The notes under the pieces are model-generated. The model was not told where the DNA came from. It saw only the letters and a program-made list of their open reading frames with translations, and made no database searches. Shown piece by piece: positions 28,068-36,597 of a stretch of 64,000 nt of DNA. Each line of letters starts with the position of its first letter. The first letter of the stretch is position 1. Made by a program: the position numbers and the translations under genes. Source of the DNA: Rhizobium sp. J15 (GTDB lineage: Bacteria > Pseudomonadota > Alphaproteobacteria > Rhizobiales > Rhizobiaceae); the NCBI RefSeq assembly GCF_002531825.1, contig NZ_NWSX01000014.1, positions 1 through 64,000 of the forward strand, given 5' to 3'.

Positions 28068-29612
28068 ATGAGAAAAATCCTGCTTGCAAGCACCATTTTG
28101 CTGGTGATGGCCGGCACGGCGGCAGCCCGCGATATCGTCGTGGCGCAAAGCTCGGACCTGCGCAGCAGCAATCCCGGCGTCAACCGCGACGGCAACACCG
28201 ACAATGTCATCCTGCATATCGTCGAAGGCCTCGTCGGCTATGCCAACAATGGCGAGGTCAAGCCGCTTCTCGCCAAGACCGTCGACATGTCGGCCGACGG
28301 CCTGACCTATACGTTCAAGCTGCGCGACGGCGTGAAGTTCCACAATGGCAAGGTGCTGAGCGCCGATGACGTCGTCTGGAGCTGGAACCGGTACATGGAC
28401 CCGAAGACCAAGTGGACCTGCATCAACGATTTCAACGGCAGCGGCGTCGTGCACGTCACCGGCATCAAGGCCGTCGACGCCTTGACCGTCGAGATGGTGT
28501 TGGAGAAGCCTTCGGCGGTTTTCCTCGGCCTGATGTCGCGCCCGGAATGCGGCTACACCGGCATCATTTCGAAAGACTCCGTTGCCGCCGACGGTACCTT
28601 CGTCGCGCCGATCGGTACCGGCCCCTTCAAATGGGATGAGTGGAAGAAGGCCGAATATATTCATCTGACGAAGTTCGCCGACTACGTCTCGCCGGCGAAT
28701 GACGGCAAGCCCGACGGCGCGGTCGGTTCCAAGCGGCCGCTGGTCGACGGCATCAAGTTCATGGTCATTCCCGATGCCTCGACCGTCAAGGCAGGTCTCG
28801 AATCCGGTGTGCTCGACACGGCGGAGATCTCGCCGGACCTGATCCCGGAATTCAAGGCGAGCGACAAGGTTCAGCTGATCATCGCCCGCAACAACGGCAA
28901 GAACCTGTTCTACATCCAGACCCGCGATCCGGTCCTCGGCAAGCCGGGCGTGCGCCGCGCCATGGCGCAGGCGCTTGATCTCGACGAACTCGTGGCGGCG
29001 GCCTCGAATGGGACCGGCGAAGCCAATGGCTCCATGGTGCCGACGGACTCGGTCTATTTCAGCGAGACGCAGAAGAAGCGCCTTCCCTACGATCTCGAAG
29101 CCGCGAAGAAGGAGCTTGCCGAGGCCGGCTACAAGGGTGAGCCGATCACCATCATCGCCAACAAGCGCGGCAATGTGCCGAGCTTCCCGGCAGCCGTCAT
29201 GGCGCAGGCCATGATGCAGCAGGTGGGCCTCAATGTGCAGATCGAGGTCCTCGACTATGCAACGCAGGTCGATCGCCGCCGGTCCGGCAACTACCAGGTC
29301 ATCTCGCAGTCGGTGACGCCGCGTCTCGACCCTGCTCTGGCCTACAGTTTCTATGTCGGCGACAAGGATAAGAACGCATCGCTGATGTGGGACAATCCGA
29401 AGGCGATTGAACTGCGGAACGCCGCCTACGCCGAAATCGATCCGGAAAAGCGGCAGGCGATCTTCGATCAGTTCCATACGCTGATGCTTGAGGATATGCC
29501 CGGCATCTTTCTCTACGACATGGTCGATGTCTGGGGCGCGACGAAGAAGCTGAAGGGCCAGCCCGTCTGGCAGTCGAACGCCCGCCTTTGGGAAGTCTCG
29601 CTCGACGACTGA
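28068..29612 (+). CDS. Peptide-type ABC transporter substrate-binding protein
   Basis: 514 residues, SBP_bac_5 (DppA/OppA) family. The signal peptide is MRKILLASTILLVMAGTAAA, cleaved before RDIVVAQ. Typical segments are DNVILHIVEGLVGYANNGEV, LTYTFKLRDGVKFHNGKVLS and ADDVVWSWNRYMDP, which form the entrance to the binding cleft. It captures the substrate in the periplasm and delivers it to the two permeases. It is transcribed after the hydrolase gene with a 29-bp gap and a good ribosome site (AGAGGG). Confidence 0.93.
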   Translation: MRKILLASTILLVMAGTAAARDIVVAQSSDLRSSNPGVNRDGNTDNVILHIVEGLVGYANNGEVKPLLAKTVDMSADGLTYTFKLRDGVKFHNGKVLSADDVVWSWNRYMDPKTKWTCINDFNGSGVVHVTGIKAVDALTVEMVLEKPSAVFLGLMSRPECGYTGIISKDSVAADGTFVAPIGTGPFKWDEWKKAEYIHLTKFADYVSPANDGKPDGAVGSKRPLVDGIKFMVIPDASTVKAGLESGVLDTAEISPDLIPEFKASDKVQLIIARNNGKNLFYIQTRDPVLGKPGVRRAMAQALDLDELVAAASNGTGEANGSMVPTDSVYFSETQKKRLPYDLEAAKKELAEAGYKGEPITIIANKRGNVPSFPAAVMAQAMMQQVGLNVQIEVLDYATQVDRRRSGNYQVISQSVTPRLDPALAYSFYVGDKDKNASLMWDNPKAIELRNAAYAEIDPEKRQAIFDQFHTLMLEDMPGIFLYDMVDVWGATKKLKGQPVWQSNARLWEVSLDD

Positions 29613-29751
29613 GCCTGTTGCCCAGAGCGTGCCGCGGTTCTGGTGACGACACGCTGAAAAACCAAAGAATTCAACAATGCCGCCGGGCTTCGGTCCGACG
29701 GCAGCAGATAGTTTGACGCCGCGGGAAGCGGCGATGCATCAAGGACATGCC

Positions 29752-31206
29752 ATGCCCGACAGAGAAGCTATTTTGACCCTTGCCTCCGTGATCGACGGCA
29801 TGAAGCCCGAATTCACGGCGCTGAGCGATCAGATATGGGATTTCGCCGAGCTGAAATTCGACGAATACCGTTCCAGCAAACTGCTTGCGGCGACGCTGGA
29901 AGAAAACGGCTTTCATGTCCGACGCGGGATCGCCGGGATGGAGACGGCCTTCATCGGTGAATACGGCAGCGGCCGGCCGGTGATCGCTTTTCTCGGCGAA
30001 TTCGATGCGCTGGCCGGCATGAGCCAGGTCGCCGACGTGGCCGAGGCCAGGCCGATCGCCCCGGATGAGAGCGGTCACGGCTGCGGCCACAATCTTCTCG
30101 GCGTCGGCTCGCTGCTCGCGGCGATCGCGCTTGCCAGGCATCTCGAAGAGAAGGGTCTGCCGGGGACCGTGCGTTATTACGGCTGCCCGGGCGAAGAGGG
30201 CGGCTCCGGCAAGACTTTCATGGTGCGCGCCGGCGCCTTCGACGATGTCGATGCGGCGCTGACCTGGCATCCGGCGCCCTTCAACGGCGTGCGTTCCACC
30301 AACAATCTTGCCGTGCTCGAATATTACTATCGGTTCAAGGGGCTGGCCGCGCACGCTTCGAACAGCGCCCATCTCGGCCGTTCGGCCCTCGATGCGGTCG
30401 AGCTTATGAATGTCGGCGTCAATTTCCTCCGTGAGCATATGCCTGCGGACTGCCGCGTGCATTATGCGATCACCGACACCGGCGGCCGGGCGGCAAATGT
30501 CGTCCAGGCCAGGGCCGAAGCCCTTTATCTCATCCGCGCGCCCGAGATGCCGCAGGCCATGGCTCTTGCCGAACGCGTCGAGAAGGTGGCGCGCGGTGCG
30601 GCGATGATGACCGAGACCGAGGTGGAGGTCGTCTTCGATACCGCCTCCACCAATCTTCTCCCCAATCTGACGCTCGAAGGCGCGATGCACGAGAACATGG
30701 TGACGCTCGGGCCCGTGCCCTTCGACGAGGCCGATATCGACTTCGCGCAGAAGATCCAGAACACCTTCACCGAAGAGGCGATCAAAAGCAGCATCCGTCT
30801 TTACCAGATCAAAGGCGACGTCTTTTCCAACCAGGCGATCGACGGCTCGACACCGCTGCATCTCGGTCTTCGCGATTTTGAGGGCCAGTCGCATTTCCGC
30901 GCCGGCTCCACGGATGTCGGCGATGTCAGCTGGGTGGTGCCGACCGCGCAATGCTGGACGCCCGCCTGGGCGATCGGCACCAATCCGCATACCTGGCAGG
31001 TGGTGGCGCAGGGGCGCAGCCGCGCCGCCCACAAGGCGATGGTGCATGCGGCAAAGACGCTGGCGGCGACCGGTTTGTCACTGCTGACCTCTCCCGACCT
31101 GCTGGCGCGGGCCAAGGCCGAATGGCGCGACAAGACGAAGGGAGGAGCCTATATCTGCCCGATACCGGCGGCGGTGAAGCCGGGAAAGGCGCATGCTCGC
31201 GGGTGA
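29752..31206 (+). CDS. M20-family amidohydrolase, AbgB-like
   Basis: 484 residues. E. coli AbgB, one subunit of p-aminobenzoyl-glutamate hydrolase, is 481. The metal-binding H109-GCG-H113-N and E148/E149 in YYGCPGEEGGSGKTF form the dinuclear site, and IAGMETAFIGEYGSGRPVIA with FLGEFDALAGMSQVADVAEA is a close AbgB match. It hydrolyses an amide of an amino acid in the cytosol. The ATG at 29752 is chosen because AAGGA lies 8 bases upstream; ATG 29734 is also open. Last gene of the importer operon, and the best clue that the imported substrate is an N-acyl or aryl-amide amino acid. Confidence 0.9.
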   Translation: MPDREAILTLASVIDGMKPEFTALSDQIWDFAELKFDEYRSSKLLAATLEENGFHVRRGIAGMETAFIGEYGSGRPVIAFLGEFDALAGMSQVADVAEARPIAPDESGHGCGHNLLGVGSLLAAIALARHLEEKGLPGTVRYYGCPGEEGGSGKTFMVRAGAFDDVDAALTWHPAPFNGVRSTNNLAVLEYYYRFKGLAAHASNSAHLGRSALDAVELMNVGVNFLREHMPADCRVHYAITDTGGRAANVVQARAEALYLIRAPEMPQAMALAERVEKVARGAAMMTETEVEVVFDTASTNLLPNLTLEGAMHENMVTLGPVPFDEADIDFAQKIQNTFTEEAIKSSIRLYQIKGDVFSNQAIDGSTPLHLGLRDFEGQSHFRAGSTDVGDVSWVVPTAQCWTPAWAIGTNPHTWQVVAQGRSRAAHKAMVHAAKTLAATGLSLLTSPDLLARAKAEWRDKTKGGAYICPIPAAVKPGKAHARG

Positions 31207-31238
31207 GGTGACATAGGCGGTAGCAATACCGCGACGGG

Positions 31239-31568
31239 TTATTTCCGCACCGCACCCAAGCGCGCGAGCACCTCGTTCGGGATGCCGTAGCGCTGAATGG
31301 CATCGCGGTTGTTCCGCAATCCGCAGATCTCGCGCTGGATGAAGAATGCCCAGACGGCGTCGGAGGCTTCGTTGACGAGCCGCTCGCGCTCCGCGGCGCT
31401 CTGGCGCTCGGCGGACCAGGATTTCAGGCTGGCGAGTGCCGCTTCGACTTTCAGCCCGTGACGCCCGAGCGCATCGGCGCGTTCCGACATCAGCTCGTAT
31501 TCGAGCACGTTGAAGCCGTTGGCATTCTGCTGGTGCTGTCTGAAGGATTGCGGCGGACGAACGCTCAT
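31239..31568 (-). CDS. Conserved small protein of unknown function (DUF6665-like)
   Basis: 109 residues starting MSVRPPQSFRQHQQNANGFN, mostly helical, with VLEYELMSERADALGRHGLK and a conserved ending AIQRYGIPNEVLARLGAVRK. Similar short proteins occur across Rhizobiales with no known role; the DUF6665 label is from memory and is uncertain. AAGGA precedes the ATG at 31568. It is divergent from the ABC-F gene (139 bp). Confidence 0.65.
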   Translation of the reverse strand: MSVRPPQSFRQHQQNANGFNVLEYELMSERADALGRHGLKVEAALASLKSWSAERQSAAERERLVNEASDAVWAFFIQREICGLRNNRDAIQRYGIPNEVLARLGAVRK

Positions 31569-31707
31569 GGGCACGAATTCCTTTTCGGCGCAGGCATCGA
31601 CATTATCCAATCCGGCGGCGGAGATCGAGAGGGTCGGACGGGCCTACCCCGCCGTTTCCATGCGTGGTAAGGGGCGCGGTAATTTTTCCAGGTCCTGCGC
31701 GCACATC

Positions 31708-33330
31708 ATGATTCGTATCGAGAATATCAGCAAGCAACTCAGCCACCGGATCCTCTTCATCGAGGCGTCGGCAGCGCTCAACAGAGGCGAGAAGATCGGC
31801 CTCGTCGGCCCGAACGGCGCCGGCAAGACGACGATCTTCCGGATGATCAACGGCGAAGAGCAGCCCGACGAAGGACAGGTGTCCTGCGAAAAGGGCGTCA
31901 CCATCGGCTATTTCAACCAGGATGTCGGCGAAATGGCGGGCCACAGCGCCGTCGCCGAAGTGATGAACGGCGCTGGGCCGGTCAGCATCGTTGCCGCCGA
32001 GTTGCGCGAGCTCGAAGCCGCCATGGCCGACCCTGACAGGGCGGGCGACATGGAAGAGATCATCGAGCGTTACGGCGAGGTGCAGGCACGTTACGAGGAG
32101 TTGGACGGCTATGCGCTCGATGGGCGCGCCCGCGAAGTGCTTGCGGGCCTCAGCTTCAGCCAGGAAATGATGGACGGCGACGTCGGCGCGCTGTCGGGCG
32201 GCTGGAAGATGCGCGTCGCGCTCGCCCGCATCCTGCTGATGCGGCCCGACGTCATGCTGCTCGACGAACCGAGCAACCATCTCGATCTCGAAAGCCTGAT
32301 CTGGCTCGAAGAGTTCCTGAAGGGCTATGAGGGCGCCCTCTTGATGACCTCGCACGACCGCGAGTTCATGAACCGCATCGTCAACAAGATCCTCGAGATC
32401 GACGGCGGCGGACTGACGACCTATTCCGGCGACTATGAATTCTACGAGCAGCAGCGGGCGCAGAACGAGAAGCAGCAGCAGGCTCAGTTCGAGCGCCAGC
32501 AGGCGATGCTCGCCAAGGAAATCAAGTTCATCGAGCGGTTCAAGGCGCGCGCCTCGCATGCCTCGCAGGTGCAGAGCCGGGTGAAGAAGCTGGAGAAGAT
32601 CGACCGGGTGGAGCCGCCCAAGCGCCGCCAGTCGGTCGCTTTCGAGTTCCAGGCCGCACCGCGCTCCGGCGAGGACGTGGTCAGCCTGAAGAACGTCCAT
32701 AAGAAATATGGCAGCCGAAGCATTTATGAGGGACTGGATTTCATGGTGCGGCGGCGCGAGCGCTGGTGCATCATGGGCATTAACGGCGCCGGCAAATCAA
32801 CGCTTTTGAAGCTGGTGACGGGCACGACCACGCCTGACCAGGGCAGCGTCGCTCTCGGCGCCAGCGTCAAGATGGGCTATTTCGCCCAGCACGCCATGGA
32901 TATCCTCGACGGCGAGCGCACCGTCTTCCAATCTCTGGAAGACCGGTTCCCGCAGGCAGGGCAAGGGCCTTTGCGCGCGCTCGCCGGATGTTTCGGCTTT
33001 TCCGGCGACGATGTCGAGAAACGCTGCCGCGTGCTTTCCGGCGGCGAGAAGGCCCGTCTGGTCATGGCGATGATGCTCTTCGATCCGCCGAACCTGCTGG
33101 TGCTCGACGAGCCGACGAACCACCTCGATCTCGACACCAAGGAAATGCTGATCAAGGCGCTCTCGCAATATGAGGGCACCATGCTCTTCGTCTCGCACGA
33201 CCGGCATTTCCTCGCCGCGCTTTCCAACCGCGTGCTGGAGCTGACGCCGGATGGCATCCACCAATATGGCGGCGGCTACACGGAATATGTGGCGCGCACC
33301 GGCCACGAGGCGCCCGGCCTGCGAAGCTGA
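31708..33330 (+). CDS. ABC-F family ATPase
   Basis: 540 residues, two ATPase domains and no membrane segment. Domain 1 has Walker A GPNGAGKTTIFRMI, signature LSGGWKMRVALARIL and MLLDEPSNHLDLES. The inter-domain arm is strongly charged and helical (FYEQQRAQNEKQQQAQFERQ). Domain 2 has GINGAGKSTLLKLV, LSGGEKARLVMAMML and LVLDEPTNHLDLDT. ABC-F proteins bind the ribosomal E site and modulate translation or resist antibiotics. The ATG at 31708 is preferred to upstream in-frame codons because the preceding 66 codons lack any ABC-F homology. Confidence 0.9.
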   Translation: MIRIENISKQLSHRILFIEASAALNRGEKIGLVGPNGAGKTTIFRMINGEEQPDEGQVSCEKGVTIGYFNQDVGEMAGHSAVAEVMNGAGPVSIVAAELRELEAAMADPDRAGDMEEIIERYGEVQARYEELDGYALDGRAREVLAGLSFSQEMMDGDVGALSGGWKMRVALARILLMRPDVMLLDEPSNHLDLESLIWLEEFLKGYEGALLMTSHDREFMNRIVNKILEIDGGGLTTYSGDYEFYEQQRAQNEKQQQAQFERQQAMLAKEIKFIERFKARASHASQVQSRVKKLEKIDRVEPPKRRQSVAFEFQAAPRSGEDVVSLKNVHKKYGSRSIYEGLDFMVRRRERWCIMGINGAGKSTLLKLVTGTTTPDQGSVALGASVKMGYFAQHAMDILDGERTVFQSLEDRFPQAGQGPLRALAGCFGFSGDDVEKRCRVLSGGEKARLVMAMMLFDPPNLLVLDEPTNHLDLDTKEMLIKALSQYEGTMLFVSHDRHFLAALSNRVLELTPDGIHQYGGGYTEYVARTGHEAPGLRS

Positions 33331-33498
33331 CGATCTTCTTCCCGGGCCATGTCTGGGAAGTCGCGCGGGAACTGAGCTAGCCGCGGCCGGTTCCTGCAGC
33401 GAGGGGCAAGTTCGGCCGATATTGCGGTCGCTTGCCACGATGATGACCTATTTCCGTGGTGTTGCGAGCCCTCTTGGGGCAATCAGGGCGGGCGCAGC

Positions 33499-34026
33499 AT
33501 GGACTGGATCAATCGCTATATCGATCAGCCGTTATTGAACGGCGCCGCGGGCTTGCTGCGGGCTTGGCACATTCGGACGCGCCAGCCGCCGGAGCTGCTG
33601 GAGCCGACGTGGAATCTGGCCGTGCTCTCCTTCCTCCTCGTCGCGAGCGGACAATTTATGGCGGGCAGGGCTTTCGCGCTCAGCGTCGTCGCGCTGGTCA
33701 TGCTGGCGCTGCCTTCCGCGCGAAAGCTGTTTTCGGCGATGAAGGCTGGCAGCAGCGCCTATGGCGCGCGGGAATATAAGTCGCTGCGTGCGCGCGCCGT
33801 CACCAAACGCGAGGCGGAGTGGTCGGTGCGGTTGGTCGTCCTGTTCGCATCCGCCTGCCTCCCCTTCGTCGCACGGATCGATGATCCCGTCGGGGCCTGC
33901 TTCATGCTGGGCGCGAGCGTCTGGTTCGTGTTGACCGGCCCGCTCAAGGCCTATCTCGAAGCGGCCGAACCTCCGGAGCCGAACGAGGGCGACCGGATGT
34001 ATAACGGCGTTTTCCATTTCGGCTGA
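33499..34026 (+). CDS. Integral membrane protein of unknown function
   Basis: 175 residues. Hydrophobic segments lie near 45-75 (LAVLSFLLVASGQFM, ALSVVALVMLALPSA) and 110-150 (VRLVVLFASACLPFV, ACFMLGASVWFVLTG). The C-terminus EPPEPNEGDRMYNGVFHFG is conserved-looking and soluble. No family was recognised and there are no catalytic-looking residues. Start ATG at 33499. It follows the ABC-F gene in the same direction, but with 168 bp between them. Confidence 0.6.
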   Translation: MDWINRYIDQPLLNGAAGLLRAWHIRTRQPPELLEPTWNLAVLSFLLVASGQFMAGRAFALSVVALVMLALPSARKLFSAMKAGSSAYGAREYKSLRARAVTKREAEWSVRLVVLFASACLPFVARIDDPVGACFMLGASVWFVLTGPLKAYLEAAEPPEPNEGDRMYNGVFHFG

Positions 34027-34126
34027 ACAAAGCCGATGCGGCGCTCCCTGCGCCGTCCGTGAGCGGGCAGGGAACCAAAAGCCGGCGGTCTCCGTTATGC
34101 CAGCAGCAACGTAAGAGGAGATCGCG

Positions 34127-34291
34127 ATGCTTTATTACGCTTTGGTATTTCTCGTTGTGGCCTTGATTGCCGGCGTCCTTGGATTTGGCGGCATCGCCGG
34201 GGCTTCAGCTTCCATTGCCCAGGTTCTGTTCTTCATTTTCCTGGTGCTGTTCGTCGTATCGCTCGTCATGCGCTTCATGCGCAGAGTATAG
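34127..34291 (+). CDS. DUF1328 small membrane protein (YtjA-like), 54 residues
   Basis: [20 protein letters not shown] then [20 protein letters not shown], ending VMRFMRRV. Two hydrophobic helices around a GFGG-IAG-AS turn are the DUF1328/YtjA signature. These tiny inner-membrane proteins are common in Proteobacteria and often stress-inducible; function is unknown. AGAGGAG lies 6-8 bases before the ATG and a terminator follows at 34311. Too short for most automatic calls but well supported. Confidence 0.85.
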   Translation: MLYYALVFLVVALIAGVLGFGGIAGASASIAQVLFFIFLVLFVVSLVMRFMRRV

Positions 34292-34310
34292 TGCCGACGG
34301 ATCGAGTATA

Positions 34311-34340
34311 AAAACCCGGCGAAACCATCGCCGGGTTTTT
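34311..34340. terminator. Bidirectional terminator between DUF1328 and EF-hand genes
   Basis: AAAACCCGGCG (34311-34321) pairs perfectly with CGCCGGGTTTT (34329-34339) around a 7-base loop. T/A tracts on both sides let it serve the + strand DUF1328 gene and the convergent - strand EF-hand gene. Confidence 0.9.
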
Positions 34341-34342
34341 CT

Positions 34343-34693
34343 TTACTGAAGGTTGCCGTCCCGATCGCGATCGGCCGTTGCGAAATCCGCCATCACCCGC
34401 TGTATGAATTCGCTCCTGTTGATGCGGCCGTCCTTGTTGGCGTCCGTCAGGGTGAATTGCTCGACGGTCAGGATCTGCACCGTCTCGTCGCTTTGCAGGC
34501 TGCCGTCCTTGTTCTTGTCGAGATTTCCGAAGGCCGTGCCCATGAAGGCTTCGTATTCGGAACGATCGACCGTCTTGCTGGAATTGACGTCAAGCTTGTC
34601 CATCTGCCCCTGATACATCGAGGCGGCCTGTTGGGCGAGCACGCCGGTGGGTTGGAACAGGGCGACTGCCGTCACGAAAGCCAAGATCTTCAT
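34343..34693 (-). CDS. Secreted EF-hand calcium-binding protein
   Basis: 116 residues with a signal peptide (MKILAFVTAVALFQPTGVLA then QQ). Two consensus EF loops are visible, DKNKDGSLQSDE and DANKDGRINRSE. A degenerate first loop, DVNSSKTVDRSE, lacks the usual Gly, and a last loop, DRDRDGNLQ, is cut off by the stop codon after 9 of 12 positions. Likely a periplasmic Ca2+ sensor or buffer. It lies 16 bp downstream of the glycine-zipper lipoprotein gene on the same strand and may share its promoter. Confidence 0.85.
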   Translation of the reverse strand: MKILAFVTAVALFQPTGVLAQQAASMYQGQMDKLDVNSSKTVDRSEYEAFMGTAFGNLDKNKDGSLQSDETVQILTVEQFTLTDANKDGRINRSEFIQRVMADFATADRDRDGNLQ

Positions 34694-34709
34694 CGCTATA
34701 CCCCCTCGA

Positions 34710-34955
34710 TTATTTGCAAGCCAGGCGATTGCCCACGAAACCGCCGCCGCCGATACCGGCGCCGATGGCGAGAACCTGGCCGGTGCCGGCCCCGATGGTG
34801 CTGCCGATCAAGCCGCCGACGATCGCGCCGCCGACGGTGCCGGCAATACAGCCGAATTCGGAATTCCGGTCCGAGACGGATTGAGACGTGGTCCTGGACT
34901 GACAGGCGGATACCGCAAGGCATCCTGCGAGCATGATGGTGGTGTGTTTGCGCAT
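34710..34955 (-). CDS. Small glycine-zipper lipoprotein
   Basis: 81 residues. A lipoprotein signal with lipobox VSAC ends at Cys-18, followed by QSRTTSQ. The rest is a glycine-zipper pair (GTVGGAIVGGLIGSTIGAGT then GAGIGGGGFVGN), as in 17-kDa-antigen/OsmB-like envelope proteins. Probably outer-membrane attached. The ATG at 34955 fits the lipoprotein signal and has GGAGGGA upstream. It is first of a likely pair with the EF-hand gene. Confidence 0.82.
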   Translation of the reverse strand: MRKHTTIMLAGCLAVSACQSRTTSQSVSDRNSEFGCIAGTVGGAIVGGLIGSTIGAGTGQVLAIGAGIGGGGFVGNRLACK

Positions 34956-35506
34956 TTTTCCCTCCCGATGAACTCTGCGCCGCCATTTCCAATAGAAATC
35001 GGCGGGCGTGCCGTTAGCCGGCCCCGGCAAAATAATCATCTGACATGCATCTCGAATTTCAGCCGGCATTGCTGCTTAAAAGCAGAAACAGAATGCCGGA
35101 AGAGCGTGCGGACATTCTGTTGTCATGCCGGGAATCGGTATTTCGATTCTTCTTATTTGTTGCTGTGCAGCAGGAAATTTCAGGAATACTACAGCTATAC
35201 ATGGGCTGTGGCAACCTATGCGGTCACCGCAACATCGAGGTCGATGCTGCCCGGTGCAGTTTCGGCAAAATCAGCATGTGCCTTTCCTGCAACCATTCCT
35301 GACAAGATCGTGAAATGGCGCATGGGGGTAGCATGGTGCCTTCGAAATGTCCCAATGGGGCTGAACCGTAGGCCTGTCGCTTGCGCGTCCCGCGCGCTTT
35401 GACCCGCGACGCGAAAACGGCGCCGATCTGGGATCGTTTACGGTCCCATCCGTTATCCGGTGCCGGCAGCCGGGTATTCCCGTCACGATTTGAGAAGGAG
35501 AGACTT
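34956..35506. other. 551-bp stretch with no supported gene
   Basis: It lies between the divergent glycine-zipper lipoprotein and DUF992 genes and should hold both promoters. Short open frames on both strands lack ribosome sites and do not resemble proteins. No repeat or strong hairpin was recognised. Confidence 0.4.
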
Positions 35507-36028
35507 ATGAACAAAACTCTTGCGACGGCCTTTGCCGCGGTATCGTTGACGTTTGTCGGCGCGGGGGTGGCTGGTGCCGCCGATCCCGTCACCAGGACAT
35601 ATGAAGAGCCGGATCTGCGCAATGGCGTGAAGATCGGCTATCTCACCTGCGATATCAGCGGCGGCACGGGCTACGTGCTCGGTTCGTCCAAGGAAGCCGA
35701 TTGCGTCTTCCAGTCGATCGTCGGCAACGAGCTCGTCGATCACTATACCGGCGAAGTCAGAAAGCTCGGCATCGATCTCGGTTTCACCACGCGCAGCCGC
35801 CTGATTTGGGCCGTCTTCGCGCCGACCGCCGGCTATCACCGCGGATCGCTTGCCGGCCTCTATGTCGGCGCCAGCGCCGAAGCGACGGTCGGTGCCGGTG
35901 TCGGCGCCAATCTCCTGATCGGCGGCACGTCCGGCTCGATCCATCTGCAGACGGTCAGCCTCACCGGCCAGCTCGGCCTCAACGTTGCCGCCGGCAGCGC
36001 ATCGATGACGCTCACCCCGGCGAATTGA
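35507..36028 (+). CDS. DUF992-family exported protein
   Basis: 173 residues. The signal peptide is MNKTLATAFAAVSLTFVGAG and on to GAADP. The mature part starts with VKIGYLTCDISGGTGYVLGS, and two Cys frame the first hairpin (LTCDI and EADCVF); FAPTAGYHRGSLAGLYVGAS and LLIGGTSGSIHLQTVSLTGQ follow. This is the DUF992 pattern of small secreted alphaproteobacterial proteins of unknown function. A strong ribosome site GAAGGAGAGA precedes the ATG. Confidence 0.85.
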   Translation: MNKTLATAFAAVSLTFVGAGVAGAADPVTRTYEEPDLRNGVKIGYLTCDISGGTGYVLGSSKEADCVFQSIVGNELVDHYTGEVRKLGIDLGFTTRSRLIWAVFAPTAGYHRGSLAGLYVGASAEATVGAGVGANLLIGGTSGSIHLQTVSLTGQLGLNVAAGSASMTLTPAN

Positions 36029-36115
36029 CAGGCCTTTGACGCGTCCCTGCCGCGACGCGGCGGGGGCGTCCCCTTCTTGAAATTGGTTCCCTCCCACGCC
36101 CAAACCGGATCGCCA

Positions 36116-36583
36116 ATGGATATTCGAATGGCAACGCCCGAGGAGGACGAGATCCTGGCCGGGCACTATCTGAAGATCTGGGACAGTTACGGCACGCCGC
36201 CGGAACATTACAGCGTGGATGCGGCGGCGCGGATCTTGTCTTTCCTCAGAAGCGGCCGGGCGGAGCGGAGCCTCGCCTCGTTCCTCGCCGTCGTCGACGG
36301 TGAAATCGCCGGTTCCGTATCCTGCCAGCTGCACCAATCGCCTTTTCCCGAGGTCATCCGGGAGGAGCAGCGGCTGCTTGGTTATATCTGGTCCGTCTAT
36401 GTCGCGGATGCCTTCCGCAGGCGCGGCATCGCGCTGGCGCTGACCAAAGAGGCTGTCGGCTACCTGAAATCGATCGGCTGCACGACGGCTGTCATCCATG
36501 CCTCGGATGCCGGCGAACCGGTTTACCGGGCTGTCGGTTTCGAAATAGCCAAGGAGATGCGCATGAAGCTTGTGGAGGAGTAG
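36116..36583 (+). CDS. GNAT-family N-acetyltransferase
   Basis: 155 residues. MDIRMATPEEDEILAGHYLK is a typical GNAT opening. The acetyl-CoA motif is IWSVYVADAFRRRGIALALT (R/Q-x-x-G-x-A/G), followed by TTAVIHASDAGEPVYRAVGF. Substrate is unknown. Start at ATG 36116; 36128 is also possible. It converges with the LysR gene at 36598, only 14 bp away. Confidence 0.85.
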   Translation: MDIRMATPEEDEILAGHYLKIWDSYGTPPEHYSVDAAARILSFLRSGRAERSLASFLAVVDGEIAGSVSCQLHQSPFPEVIREEQRLLGYIWSVYVADAFRRRGIALALTKEAVGYLKSIGCTTAVIHASDAGEPVYRAVGFEIAKEMRMKLVEE

Positions 36584-36597
36584 CAGGCGCAGTCTCG

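Noticed and set aside
34956-35506. Short open frames, including one of 85 codons at 35045-35302
   Set aside because: No ribosome site, odd composition and no family resemblance; treated as non-coding.
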